56,078 nt of DNA from RGIG3009 sp964390295 (GTDB lineage: Bacteria; Bacillota; Clostridia; Oscillospirales; Acutalibacteraceae): contig CAYMHR010000006.1 in the NCBI GenBank assembly GCA_964390295.1, forward strand, positions 1-56,078, given 5' to 3'. This document shows, piece after piece, positions 1-7,816 of the stretch. The notes below the pieces were generated by a model. It was not told the origin of the DNA and searched no databases. It saw only the letters and a program-made list of their open reading frames with translations. A program made the position numbers and the translations under genes. Positions within the stretch are counted from its first letter, which is position 1, and the number at the start of each line of letters is the position of its first letter.

Positions 1-53
1 ACGCTAGCCTGTCACGCTAGAGGTCGACGGTTCGAGCCCGTTCCGGGTCGCCA
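1..53 (+). tRNA. tRNA-Asp (GTC), 3' part only
   Basis: The window opens inside a tRNA. The anticodon stem CTAGC/GCTAG encloses the loop CTGTCAC, giving anticodon GTC (Asp). A T arm with GGTTCGAGCCC follows, and the gene ends with an encoded CCA. The 5' acceptor and D arm lie outside the window. It is three bases upstream of tRNA-Thr, so the two are probably co-transcribed. Confidence 0.9.
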
Positions 54-56
54 TAT

Positions 57-132
<76 letters not shown>

Positions 133-166
133 AAATAAGGCACCTCCTTTCGAGGTGCCTTATTTT
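133..166 (+). terminator. Rho-independent terminator of the tRNA operon
   Basis: AAATAAGGCACCTC and its reverse complement GAGGTGCCTTATTT flank a five-base loop, and the right arm ends in TTTT. It starts immediately after the tRNA-Thr CCA end. Confidence 0.9.
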
Positions 167-214
167 CACACAATCTGAAAAATTGATATGCGTCATTATG
201 CGAGGTGATGATTC

Positions 215-622
215 ATGGCGAAGCTTTATATGTCGTCTTATCCCGACAATCCGCCGGATTGGTATTGGGTGAAGGGCTTGCACGATGCCTGTATTGTCAA
301 CGTTGAGTGCTTTGAGTTTCCGTTTGATTATCATCGATTTCTCGGAAAGAAAAGTTCTTATGACAGAAACCTTATGTTGCTCACAATCGATGCGTCGGGT
401 GCGTTGTATGAACAAGGTATCAAAGAAATTAAACTGTTTAATTTCAAAATAATGACGAATACGATTGAACTGCAGGGAAGGAAAAATGTTTGGTGGCTGG
501 CAGATCGATTAACCGAAAAAGACGGACGCTATGATTTGGAAATCGATTTGCAGGATTTAGACTCTTCTCCCACAGATTTTACGTTCAAGATAAAATTTGA
601 AAGGGCAGAAGTGGTAAGGTGA
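215..622 (+). CDS. Hypothetical protein, 135 aa
   Basis: I do not recognise a family. The protein has no signal peptide or membrane segment. It is rich in aromatic residues near the N-terminus (DWYWVKGLHDACI) and reads like a compact alpha/beta or beta-rich cytosolic protein with alternating hydrophobic strands in the second half (YDLEIDLQDL, DFTFKIKFERAEV). The ATG at 215 is preceded at good distance by GAGGTG (201-206). It stands alone between the tRNA terminator and a terminator at 698-739. Small single-gene proteins next to tRNA genes are often accessory, and an immunity-protein-like role is possible, but nothing in the sequence demonstrates it. Confidence 0.6.
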   Translation: MAKLYMSSYPDNPPDWYWVKGLHDACIVNVECFEFPFDYHRFLGKKSSYDRNLMLLTIDASGALYEQGIKEIKLFNFKIMTNTIELQGRKNVWWLADRLTEKDGRYDLEIDLQDLDSSPTDFTFKIKFERAEVVR

Positions 623-697
623 GAAGCTTTACAGTTTTGTATTGTTTTTAGATTCCATTTGCTTCACGTGCCAGCGTATACTACAACGACAATAAAC

Positions 698-739
698 GAT
701 GTGGGACAAGTTTTTCTCCGTCCCACATCTTTTTATTTT
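698..739 (+). terminator. Rho-independent terminator
   Basis: GATGTGGGAC (698-707) pairs perfectly with GTCCCACATC (720-729) and is followed by TTTTTATTTT. It ends the transcript of the 135-aa hypothetical protein at 215-622. Confidence 0.85.
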
Positions 740-802
740 GCAATTTTTGTTGTGGTGCGAACAGGCGCTTTACAAATCGCAGTTGATTATATCAATTTTA
801 CC

Positions 803-835
803 TCCGTTGAAAACAACGGAACGTTGTGCTATAAT
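803..835 (+). promoter_or_regulatory. Promoter with embedded operator-like inverted repeat before the XRE gene
   Basis: TTGAAA (807-812) and TATAAT (830-835) are separated by 17 nt, close to the sigma-A consensus. The -35 box lies in the perfect inverted repeat TCCGTTG-AAAA-CAACGGA (803-820). A symmetric site over a -35 box, just upstream of an XRE-type regulator, suggests binding by that regulator to repress its own gene. Autoregulation is inferred. Confidence 0.75.
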
Positions 836-883
836 GATAACAGAAATAATTCTTCGATGGCAACCGGTTTTGGAGGCGAATTT

Positions 884-1765
884 ATGGATATGACGATCAT
901 CGGCAAAAGTATTGCTGAACTTCGCCGTGCAAAAGGCGTTAAGCAAGAGGAGTTGGCAAGGTTTGTTGGAGTGACGGCGCAAGCGGTTTCCAAATGGGAA
1001 AACGGAGGCACGCCCGATACGGAATTGTTGCCAAAAATTGCGGATTATTTTAACATATCAATCGACGAGCTGTTTGGCAGACGGATTCGCTAATCTCTTG
1101 ACGTTCAAAACGTAATTTTGGAAGATATGACCAAGCTGAAGGCCGAAGAACGCATTCGGCGGGCGTTTGAGCTGTGCTGGATGATCGAGCAATCCCTGTA
1201 CGGTACGATATTTTCCGATCCGGAACGGTTCAAGCAAGAGGCGAAAACGCATGGCGAAAACGACCAACTCTATTCTCAAATTCTGATGGATTCAGGATAT
1301 ACAGAGATGGGGTTGTTTAACTGAATGCAATATTTTTTGGTGGTTCCAGATGCAAAAGATAAACACAAAGCGTTTTTTGAGGGGATAGATTATCCTGAGT
1401 TTTTTAAGCTTATGGCGAATAAAGACGTATTTACCACGCTTGTGTTTTTGTATCAGCGTGAGAGCTTTCATGCTTTTACCGAAAACCTGTTAATCACAAC
1501 ACTTGGGTTTTCGGAGGAAAGAGCCGGGCAGATTATCGCAGAGTTATTGCGCTATCATATGATTTACAAAACCGTGGCGGAGATTGGCGACGAGTTGGTT
1601 GACGTTTATCAATTTGCGTGCAGACCTTCCTTTATATCCATGCTGATTTTTGCCAGAGAAATGATCGACATACCGAACAATTTTTACGTTAACAACCAAG
1701 GCAGGCGCATGACCTGTAGTTCGTTTCGTTGTATAACCCCAATAAGCTATCCCGGCACGCCGTGA
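884..1765 (+). pseudogene. XRE-family regulator interrupted by two in-frame stop codons
   Basis: The ATG at 884 has GGAGGCG just upstream. Residues 1-69 form a typical XRE helix-turn-helix (ELRRAKGVKQEELA, TAQAVSKWENG, DELFGR). Reading stops at TAA 1091-1093, but the same frame continues as AEERIRRAFELCWMIEQSL to TGA 1322-1324, then again as MQYFLVVPDAKD through 1765. From memory, full-length clostridial XRE proteins of this type carry such a C-terminal region, with the segments joined. No frameshift is needed, so two nonsense mutations explain the break. The 69-residue HTH piece could still be made and bind DNA. The last ~20 residues overlap a terminator hairpin and probably are not original coding sequence. 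TGG is used for Trp throughout the window, so TGA is not read as Trp. Confidence 0.75.
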
Positions 1766-1778
1766 TAGCTCTATTTTT
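1745..1778 (+). terminator. Rho-independent terminator after the broken XRE gene
   Basis: AGCTATCcCGGC and GCCGtGATAGCT form a hairpin (1745-1770) followed by CTATTTTT. It overlaps the last codons of the open frame, which suggests that the original gene ended a little earlier. Confidence 0.75.
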
Positions 1779-1787
1779 CGGTATCAC

Positions 1788-1816
1788 TTGAAAAACGGAA
1801 TGGAAAATGGTATATT
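1788..1816 (+). promoter_or_regulatory. Sigma-A-type promoter before the 563-aa membrane protein
   Basis: TTGAAA (1788-1793), 17 nt, TATATT (1811-1816). The predicted start of transcription is near 1823, about 70 nt before the ATG at 1892. Confidence 0.65.
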
Positions 1817-1891
1817 TAGACTTGAAAAACCGATTGCACGAATATATTGCTCTCATCTACGGTGCCTATTTTTCGCAAAGGACGTGATCGT

Positions 1892-3583
1892 ATGGTTAAT
1901 GAGGAATTGATGCTTGAGCTGCGGCGGCTCCCCGATGAGCAGATCGTACAGCTGGCGATGATCTATTTTAGCGCAAAGGAATTACACGGGATCGATCCGA
2001 TTCTTGCGTCTCCGAAGGAAATGAAAAAAATACGCTCCTGGATTATGCGTTTTTTCGACGTTGACGAATACGATTCGCCCGATATCCGGCGGTGGTTCGA
2101 TGTTTCGCGTACCGATCGTGAGTTCATGGATTTCTTTTACGCCTGCCACACTTTATACGAAGAACGCTCTGCCGAAGAGTGTGCAAAATTTGAAAACAGC
2201 GTTTCCGTATTTTCCGCTGAAACCAAGGCGGCGTTTGTTGAACTGTTTTCCGGCGGATTGGAGTACGCAGCGCAAACGGACGGTACGGTTGGTTTCGTAT
2301 TGTATGACGGATATGCTTTCCGAAAGACGCTGATATTACGCACAAACGAGTGGGTTTCTATCATTCCACGTGATGGATTCTTTAGGATTGCGGATCGGTT
2401 TCAGATTTTTCACGACGAGCAGGGGCATCGTTTGAAATGTGTAATTACTGAGTTTGAGGAAGATAACGAAACTCCCACTGTCATTCCGTTCACGGAAGCG
2501 GAGGTGAAGGTGGAAACCTTTAATGCTCTACGGCGGCCGATGATTTGTGACCCATGGGAAACGTTATCCTTGATAGCACTCGACGTTTTGGAAAAAAGCA
2601 GACTGGGGGAGGACTGTATCAACGCCAAGGAAAAAGCGCTGCTTCCTTTACTGTCGGAATTGAATCTGTTGGATACGTTCGATCCGACGAAGCAATACGA
2701 TTTTCCGCTTTTGAAGCAATACGCTGAAAAGTACGGAAAGAAGCGGCTGGTTTCCACGTTGGAAACGTTGGAAAAGCAACACGAACCGAAGAATCTGATC
2801 CGCATCCGTCAGCACCTGAACCGTCTTGCTTATGAACCGCTTTGGCGCGAATTATACGACCGCATTGCCGACTCGCAGGAGGAATATACGGGATCGATGA
2901 TCCCGGAAAATCGACAAGCTGATTTTGAAAAAATGAAGAAAACGATCGAGGATCAGCTCCACGTGCGCGGGTATGACGGCGTTTATCCGACGTTTCGAAA
3001 GGTTGGTCCCATGCGCGGCATTCATTTGGAAAAAAGCTACGACGTTTCCTACTGGGTGGGAATGACGCGTTCGGCGGAATACTGGATTCACTGCACCGAG
3101 TGCTTCTCGCCGGTAAATGCAATTTCAATTGATTTTGCATGCGGAACCGCCTTCCCGAAGGCGCATGAAACGGTGAAGGATATTTACTCTTGTTGCTTTA
3201 ATGCCGGTGGAAGGCGCTTGTGTAAGCAAACCTATTACTCCGAATCGCTGGACGAAAATACGGAATTACAAACGGTAGTATCGGTTGCCGCTAAACGCGC
3301 CGAATGTAAAAAGCTTACCGTTGCAGAAAAAGAAGCCGACGGGGTGATTTCTCACTCTTGGCGTCGGTTTTTCACACTGTTTCTGATCTTCGGAACGCTG
3401 TTTTCCGTGGGCTTTACAGCGGCCATGTTTCTGTTTGCGGTTTTGTTCACGTGGATTTGCGACGGTGCACAAGCCGTAGCGGTAATTATGGACGTGGCTG
3501 CCTGGCTTTTTGTTTTCGCTTTCTCGTTTGTCGGCTTCGGCGTACCGATGGCGATCGTGACGATGAAAGCCGACGGAAAATAA
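1892..3583 (+). CDS. Hypothetical protein, 563 aa, two C-terminal membrane segments
   Basis: No family is recognised. The frame is open from 1847, but the ATG at 1892 has AAAGGA at proper distance and is the likely start. About 490 residues are soluble: an N-terminal charged helical part (ELMLELRRLPDEQIVQLAM), a central part with alternating strands, and a region around residues 380-480 with several Cys and aromatic residues (YWVGMTRSAEYWIHCTEC). Two hydrophobic spans follow at about 493-520 and 530-558, then a short charged tail. There is no signal peptide, so the large domain is probably cytoplasmic and tethered to the membrane by its C-terminus. The gene has its own promoter and sits between two XRE-type regulators. 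An intracellular sensing or defence role is only a guess. Confidence 0.65.
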   Translation: MVNEELMLELRRLPDEQIVQLAMIYFSAKELHGIDPILASPKEMKKIRSWIMRFFDVDEYDSPDIRRWFDVSRTDREFMDFFYACHTLYEERSAEECAKFENSVSVFSAETKAAFVELFSGGLEYAAQTDGTVGFVLYDGYAFRKTLILRTNEWVSIIPRDGFFRIADRFQIFHDEQGHRLKCVITEFEEDNETPTVIPFTEAEVKVETFNALRRPMICDPWETLSLIALDVLEKSRLGEDCINAKEKALLPLLSELNLLDTFDPTKQYDFPLLKQYAEKYGKKRLVSTLETLEKQHEPKNLIRIRQHLNRLAYEPLWRELYDRIADSQEEYTGSMIPENRQADFEKMKKTIEDQLHVRGYDGVYPTFRKVGPMRGIHLEKSYDVSYWVGMTRSAEYWIHCTECFSPVNAISIDFACGTAFPKAHETVKDIYSCCFNAGGRRLCKQTYYSESLDENTELQTVVSVAAKRAECKKLTVAEKEADGVISHSWRRFFTLFLIFGTLFSVGFTAAMFLFAVLFTWICDGAQAVAVIMDVAAWLFVFAFSFVGFGVPMAIVTMKADGK

Positions 3584-3681
3584 CGAATTCGAAAACAGTG
3601 CCGTTCTTATAGCCATAAATGCAATCGTTTGGACACACTGCAAGGAGAAATGTCGTCGTTTTTGCAAAAAGCAAGCGCCAC

Positions 3682-3710
3682 TTGACAAAATTCAAAGTAC
3701 TTTGTATTGC
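3682..3710 (+). promoter_or_regulatory. Promoter with 12-bp palindrome in its spacer
   Basis: TTGACA (3682-3687) is 17 nt from a weak -10 (TATTGC, 3705-3710). The spacer contains the perfect palindrome CAAAGTACTTTG (3693-3704). A palindrome between -35 and -10 is a classic repressor position. It precedes the membrane XRE gene at 3768, which may be its own regulator. Confidence 0.65.
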
Positions 3711-3767
3711 TTGCAAGTGCAAATTGTGTTACCCTTTCAGTAACGTAAAAACGAAGGATGTGACGTG

Positions 3768-4820
3768 ATGTTGCCGGACAACATTAAAAAGTACAGAAAA
3801 GAAAATAATATGTCCCAGGATGAATTGGCGGAAAAGCTCGGCGTATCAAGACAAAGCGTAAGCCTTTGGGAAACCGGACAAACGCAACCAACCATTGATA
3901 ATATTGTGGCTTTGTCCAAAATTTTCAACGTTTCTTCCGACGTGATTTTGGGGAATTCCCCTGCCGATGATGCGCCGGTACCGATGCAAGAACCAAAGCA
4001 AAAAGGCAAGGCGGGGTGGATCACTGCCATCATTGCCATTGTGGCATTGGTGCTGATCGGTGCTATAGTTGCGGTTGTCATTTTCAGCAGCAACGGCGAT
4101 CGAAAGAAAAGCAACGTCGATACCGATGTTGCCGTGCACGGCACGATTTCTCAATTGACTACCGCTTCGCCCAATGACGCTACAACTGCTGCCTCCGATT
4201 CTCAGGGTACCCAAAAAACCAACACCACGACGCCGACAAAAAAGAACCCTGCCGCTGTAAAAACGACAAAGGCAACGACTGTCAAAACGCACTCCTCCAC
4301 GACTCAAACACAGCCCACCGCTACTCAATCGTTTGATTTGTTTGCTTATTGCAAAGAGTTTGCCTTAGAGGTCGGCGAAATTAACGGGGATTATTGCATC
4401 TATCAACAACCTGCCTCCAAATACGGTGGATACGACGGCGAGTATTTTTCGATTTCTTATTGGAACGACAGTGATCGGGTCGAATTTTGTCTCCATTGCC
4501 CGTTGGATGAAACGTTGAGCATCAACTTTTACCTTTGTATGCGCGGCGGCTATAACAAGAAATATGAGTACACGTCATCCAAATATTTCCGCGATACCGG
4601 CGAAAGCTTGCGCTATGCCACCGGTATCATCGATCCGGCGGTGTTTTCCGATCACTATACCATCAGTTGCGATCGTTACGAAGGAAGCACCGACGGGCAA
4701 AACGAGTTTATGGAGGAGAGTAGAGTCGGCGTTTGCGATTTGATTGACTGCCTTAAAGAATTCGTGGAAGTTGAAAATATGGAATGTGACTTTTCTGCAT
4801 TTTATTTTGTTAATTTCTAA
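3768..4820 (+). CDS. Membrane-anchored XRE regulator with extracellular domain, 350 aa
   Basis: Residues about 4-60 are an XRE helix-turn-helix (NNMSQDELAEKLGVSRQSVSLWETG). A short linker leads to one membrane span (about 84-106, WITAIIAIVALVLIGAIVAVV). Outside comes a Thr/Ser-rich stretch (about 120-185) and a C-terminal domain of about 160 residues with several Cys. The topology, with DNA-binding domain inside and sensor domain outside, is that of a one-component transmembrane regulator. The external domain has no family I recognise. GAAGGA (3753-3758) supports the ATG at 3768; a GTG at 3765 is an alternative. The promoter palindrome upstream is a candidate operator. The target genes are unknown. 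Confidence 0.75.
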   Translation: MLPDNIKKYRKENNMSQDELAEKLGVSRQSVSLWETGQTQPTIDNIVALSKIFNVSSDVILGNSPADDAPVPMQEPKQKGKAGWITAIIAIVALVLIGAIVAVVIFSSNGDRKKSNVDTDVAVHGTISQLTTASPNDATTAASDSQGTQKTNTTTPTKKNPAAVKTTKATTVKTHSSTTQTQPTATQSFDLFAYCKEFALEVGEINGDYCIYQQPASKYGGYDGEYFSISYWNDSDRVEFCLHCPLDETLSINFYLCMRGGYNKKYEYTSSKYFRDTGESLRYATGIIDPAVFSDHYTISCDRYEGSTDGQNEFMEESRVGVCDLIDCLKEFVEVENMECDFSAFYFVNF

Positions 4821-4836
4821 ATATTATTTACGGCTC

Positions 4837-4870
4837 ACAGCGGCATTTTACTCCGGTAAAATGCCGCTGT
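4837..4870 (+). terminator. Strong hairpin after the membrane XRE gene
   Basis: ACAGCGGCATTTTAC (4837-4851) and GTAAAATGCCGCTGT (4856-4870) pair perfectly over 15 bp around TCCG. The T tract downstream is weak (ATGTTTAT). It most likely ends transcription before the NSS promoter at 4924. Confidence 0.75.
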
Positions 4871-4923
4871 ATGTTTATCAATGCGGAAATTTCCCAAAAG
4901 ATTGAGTAAAAGTCGAAAAGTAT

Positions 4924-4952
4924 TTGACCTTTTATGGAATATTTGGTACAAT
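4924..4952 (+). promoter_or_regulatory. Promoter of the NSS symporter gene
   Basis: TTGACC (4924-4929), a 17-nt spacer, then TACAAT (4947-4952). The ATG of the symporter is at 4981. Confidence 0.75.
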
Positions 4953-4980
4953 AACAAGGAAATTGATGTGAGGTGTTGTT

Positions 4981-6336
4981 ATGAGCGAAAACAGAAGTAG
5001 CTTTACCGGTAAGATCGGCTTCGTACTGGCGGCAGCCGGTTCTGCGGTGGGATTGGGAAACATTTGGCGTTTTCCGTATTTGGCCGCAAAATACGGCGGC
5101 GGTATTTTCCTGTTGGTGTATTTGATTTTGGCGGTAACGCTCGGCTTTGCTCTGATGAGTGCCGAAATTGCCATTGGTCGCAAAACGGGGAAAAGCGCAA
5201 TTGGAGCATTTAGTGCGTTGAACAAAAAATACGGCTTTATCGGCTGGCTGGCTTCGGTGGTTCCGATCATCATTTTGCCGTATTATTCTGTGATTGGCGG
5301 CTGGGTCATCAAATATTTTGCCGTATTTGTGTCCGGCGGTGCCGCCGCTTCTGCTGCTGATGGTTATTTTGAAAGCTTTATCGGCGGTACCTTTGAGCCT
5401 CTCGGATGGTTTTTGCTGTTTCTCGGCTTAACAGCGCTGATTGTGCTGTTCGGCGTGGAAAAGGGGATCGAAAAGGTTAGCAAGTTCATGATGCCGCTGT
5501 TGGTTGTGTTGACGATCTTTGTCGCGGTTTACGTTATGTGTATGCCGGGCGCCATGGACGGCGTTGCCTACTATTTGACTCCCGATTTCTCCAAATTTTC
5601 CGTCACTACCGTGCTGGCGGCCATGGGTCAGTTGTTTTACTCCATGTCGATTGCCATGGGAATTATGATCACCTACGGTTCCTACATGAAAAAAGATATT
5701 CGTTTGGAGTCGTCAGTGCATCAGATTGAAGGCTTCGACACGGGCATTGCCTTTTTGGCCGGTCTTATGGTCATCCCGGCGGTATTTTCTTTCTCCGGCG
5801 GTGATGAATCCGCCTTGGGCAAAGGCCCCGGCTTGATGTTCGTTACCTTACCGAAGGTGTTTGATTCCATGACCGGCGGCACCATCGTCGGTGCGCTGTT
5901 CTTCCTGTTGGTATTCTTTGCCGCCTTGACTTCTTCAATCTCGCTGATGGAAACCATCGTTTCCGTGCTTCAGGATAAGCTGGGGTGGAACCGCCGCAAG
6001 GCATGCCTGATCGTATTTGCCGGTAGCCTGTTGCTCGGCTTGCCGTCTTCGCTCGGCTTCGGTACATTAAGCAATATTACTGTTTTTGGCATGACCTTCC
6101 TCGACATGTTCGATTTCTTAAGCAACAGCGTATTGATGCCCATCGTCGCGTTGCTGACTTGTATTTTCGTCGGGTACGTTATCAAGCCGAAAGCGCTGAT
6201 TGAAGAAATGGAACTCGGCGGAAAGTTTACCAAAAAATGGTTGTTTACCGTCGTGATTAAATACGTTGCACCGATCTGCATCGTGCTGATTTTGATTTCA
6301 TCGGTATTGGACGGCTTGGGAATTGTTAAAATCTAA
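4981..6336 (+). CDS. Sodium-dependent NSS-family transporter (SNF family), 451 aa
   Basis: The N-terminal signature of neurotransmitter:sodium symporters is present: GKIGFVLAAAGSAVGLGNIWRFPY around residues 10-33, followed by the GGGIFLLVYL helix. In LeuT-type proteins the unwound TM1 in this motif binds sodium and the amino acid substrate. About eleven hydrophobic segments follow, as expected for bacterial members of about 450 residues. It likely imports an amino acid or related compound with sodium, but the substrate cannot be read from sequence. A good SD (GAGGTG) and promoter precede it. The HAD gene begins 34 nt downstream and is probably co-transcribed. Confidence 0.92.
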   Translation: MSENRSSFTGKIGFVLAAAGSAVGLGNIWRFPYLAAKYGGGIFLLVYLILAVTLGFALMSAEIAIGRKTGKSAIGAFSALNKKYGFIGWLASVVPIIILPYYSVIGGWVIKYFAVFVSGGAAASAADGYFESFIGGTFEPLGWFLLFLGLTALIVLFGVEKGIEKVSKFMMPLLVVLTIFVAVYVMCMPGAMDGVAYYLTPDFSKFSVTTVLAAMGQLFYSMSIAMGIMITYGSYMKKDIRLESSVHQIEGFDTGIAFLAGLMVIPAVFSFSGGDESALGKGPGLMFVTLPKVFDSMTGGTIVGALFFLLVFFAALTSSISLMETIVSVLQDKLGWNRRKACLIVFAGSLLLGLPSSLGFGTLSNITVFGMTFLDMFDFLSNSVLMPIVALLTCIFVGYVIKPKALIEEMELGGKFTKKWLFTVVIKYVAPICIVLILISSVLDGLGIVKI

Positions 6337-6370
6337 TTCTCAACTGAAAAAACGAAATGGAGATGCCCCT

Positions 6371-7015
6371 TTGACAACCTATCTGTTTGATTTTGATGGA
6401 ACCTTGGTAGATTCTATGCCCACCTACGTATCGGCTATGTTGCGTATTTTGGATGAAAACGGTATCGCGTATGAAAAAGACCTTGTGAAAACCATAACGC
6501 CACTCGGTCTGACGGGCACCGCTCGTTACTATTGTGAAACGCTGGGGTTGGATATGTCGGTGGAGGCGTTGATCGATCTGATGGGGCAGTATATGCTGGA
6601 TGCGTATTGGTATCACATTCCTGCAAAGCCCCACGTAATTTCGGTTCTTCGCGAGCTAAAGCGTCGCGGAGCCAGCTTGAACGTACTAACGGCCAGCCCG
6701 CATATTACGTTGGACGCGTGCTTGAAGCGGTTGGAGATTTTCGATTTGTTTGATCACGTGTGGTCATGCGATGATTTTCATACCACCAAAGCCGATCTCG
6801 CTATTTATCGCCTGGCGGCACAAAAACTGGGCGTTGAGGTGGGGGAGATATTGTTCTTGGACGACAATCTCAACGCGGACAAAACCGCCAAGAAAGCCGG
6901 CTTGAATGTGTGCGGCGTTTACGACGATTCCTCGGCGGAATATGAGAATGAGATCCGAGCCGTTTCCGATTACTATGTCTATGATTTTTCGGAATTATTA
7001 AACGATTCTTTTTAG
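6371..7015 (+). CDS. HAD-superfamily hydrolase, 214 aa
   Basis: The protein begins MTTYLFDFDGTLVDS, which places the catalytic motif I DxDGT at residues 7-11. Motif II is the Thr in LTASPH, motif III a Lys (TTKADLAIY), and motif IV LFLDDN. A small helical cap lies between motifs I and II, as in subfamily IA phosphatases. The open frame runs from 6323, but the TTG at 6371 has GGAG (6359-6362) eight bases upstream and gives the usual N-terminus, so it is chosen. It probably dephosphorylates a small phosphorylated metabolite; the substrate is unknown. It lies between the NSS symporter and the cupin gene, 16 nt from the latter. Confidence 0.87.
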   Translation: MTTYLFDFDGTLVDSMPTYVSAMLRILDENGIAYEKDLVKTITPLGLTGTARYYCETLGLDMSVEALIDLMGQYMLDAYWYHIPAKPHVISVLRELKRRGASLNVLTASPHITLDACLKRLEIFDLFDHVWSCDDFHTTKADLAIYRLAAQKLGVEVGEILFLDDNLNADKTAKKAGLNVCGVYDDSSAEYENEIRAVSDYYVYDFSELLNDSF

Positions 7016-7031
7016 AACAGGAGAGAGCGTT

Positions 7032-7526
7032 ATGAAGCAGATTAAAGCGGTGCCGATTTCGCAGGAAGGTTTTGCCCCGTTCGGTCAGTTTTACACCATG
7101 GATCAGCCGCAGGGATACGCCTTGTGTGGGGAAATTCATCAATTCTTTCCCGATCGCCTGGCAGCCGACAGTGAACATCGCGTCGGGTATTCTCCGATTG
7201 TCGTTAAGCGGCCGGAACGCATGATCGTCACACAGCAGGAGTATCATACGACTACGTGGGAGATGATCATGCCCTTGGATGGCGATATGGTTTTGCACGT
7301 AGCACCGGCCTCCGGCGGAACGCCGGTTACCGATCTGGCTCAAGTGTTTATCGTCCCACGGCACACCTTGGTTAAGCTGAACGCCGCCATTTGGCATTTG
7401 GCGCCCCTGCCGAAAACCAATGAGCAATTAACCGCCATGATTATTTTGCCCGAATGTACCTACGCCAACGATTGCACGGTTGTGGATTTAACACCGGAGC
7501 AACAGTTTGAGATTGTGATCGAATGA
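7032..7526 (+). CDS. Ureidoglycolate lyase (AllA)-like cupin protein, 164 aa
   Basis: Length and pattern fit the AllA/ureidoglycolate lyase family: an N-terminal PISQEGFAPFGQF segment, a central cupin-like barrel, VIVPRHTLVKLNAAIWHLAP near residues 103-122, and a terminal FEIVIE strand. AllA splits ureidoglycolate into glyoxylate and urea. No other purine- or allantoin-degradation gene is nearby, so the true substrate may differ. GGAGAG precedes the ATG. It is the last gene before a strong terminator and likely belongs with the HAD gene upstream. Confidence 0.65.
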   Translation: MKQIKAVPISQEGFAPFGQFYTMDQPQGYALCGEIHQFFPDRLAADSEHRVGYSPIVVKRPERMIVTQQEYHTTTWEMIMPLDGDMVLHVAPASGGTPVTDLAQVFIVPRHTLVKLNAAIWHLAPLPKTNEQLTAMIILPECTYANDCTVVDLTPEQQFEIVIE

Positions 7527-7534
7527 AAGAATAC

Positions 7535-7565
7535 AAAAGGCTTCCCGTGTGTGGGAAGCCTTTTT
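7535..7565 (+). terminator. Rho-independent terminator
   Basis: AAAAGGCTTCCC and GGGAAGCCTTTTT flank GTGTGT. It ends the NSS-HAD-cupin transcript. Confidence 0.9.
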
Positions 7566-7582
7566 ACATATAATTGAAAATA

Positions 7583-7614
7583 AAAACGAGCTTGTTACGA
7601 AAACAAGCTCGTTT
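7583..7614 (-). terminator. Terminator of tRNA-Val
   Basis: AAACGAGCTTGTT and AACAAGCTCGTTT form a 13-bp stem. Read on the minus strand it begins at the 3' end of tRNA-Val and ends in a T run. Confidence 0.85.
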
Positions 7615-7690
7615 TGGTGGACGTTAACGGACTCGAACCGCTGACCCTTCGCACGTCAAGCGAATGCTCTACCAGCTGAGCTAAACGTCC
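7615..7690 (-). tRNA. tRNA-Val (GAC)
   Basis: On the minus strand the acceptor GGACGTT pairs with AACGTCC, with discriminator A and encoded CCA. The anticodon stem TTCGC/GCGAA holds loop TTGACGT, anticodon GAC. D-arm TAGCTCAGCTGGTAGAGC and T loop TTCGAGT are standard. Confidence 0.95.
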
Positions 7691-7717
7691 ATAAATCGCA
7701 AACGCGGAACAAGCTGT

Positions 7718-7746
7718 ATTATACCGAAAAGCGCGATGCTTGTCAA
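7718..7746 (-). promoter_or_regulatory. Consensus promoter of tRNA-Val
   Basis: On the minus strand TTGACA (7746-7741) and TATAAT (7723-7718) are 17 nt apart, a perfect sigma-A consensus, as is common for stable RNA genes. Confidence 0.9.
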
Positions 7747-7816
7747 GAGGAAAACGAGAAAATTTGCGAATTTTTTTATGAAGCCACAAACAAGTACATT
7801 TTGAAACGAAAAATGC

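Noticed and set aside
1322..1324. TGA read as Trp or selenocysteine in the XRE gene
   Set aside because: Many genes in the window end with TGA and use TGG for Trp, and a TAA stop lies earlier in the same gene, so recoding does not explain the break. No SECIS-like stem was noticed.
7032..7526. Allantoin degradation pathway
   Set aside because: Only an AllA-like protein is present; no other purine-ring or allantoin genes are near, so a pathway call is not supported.
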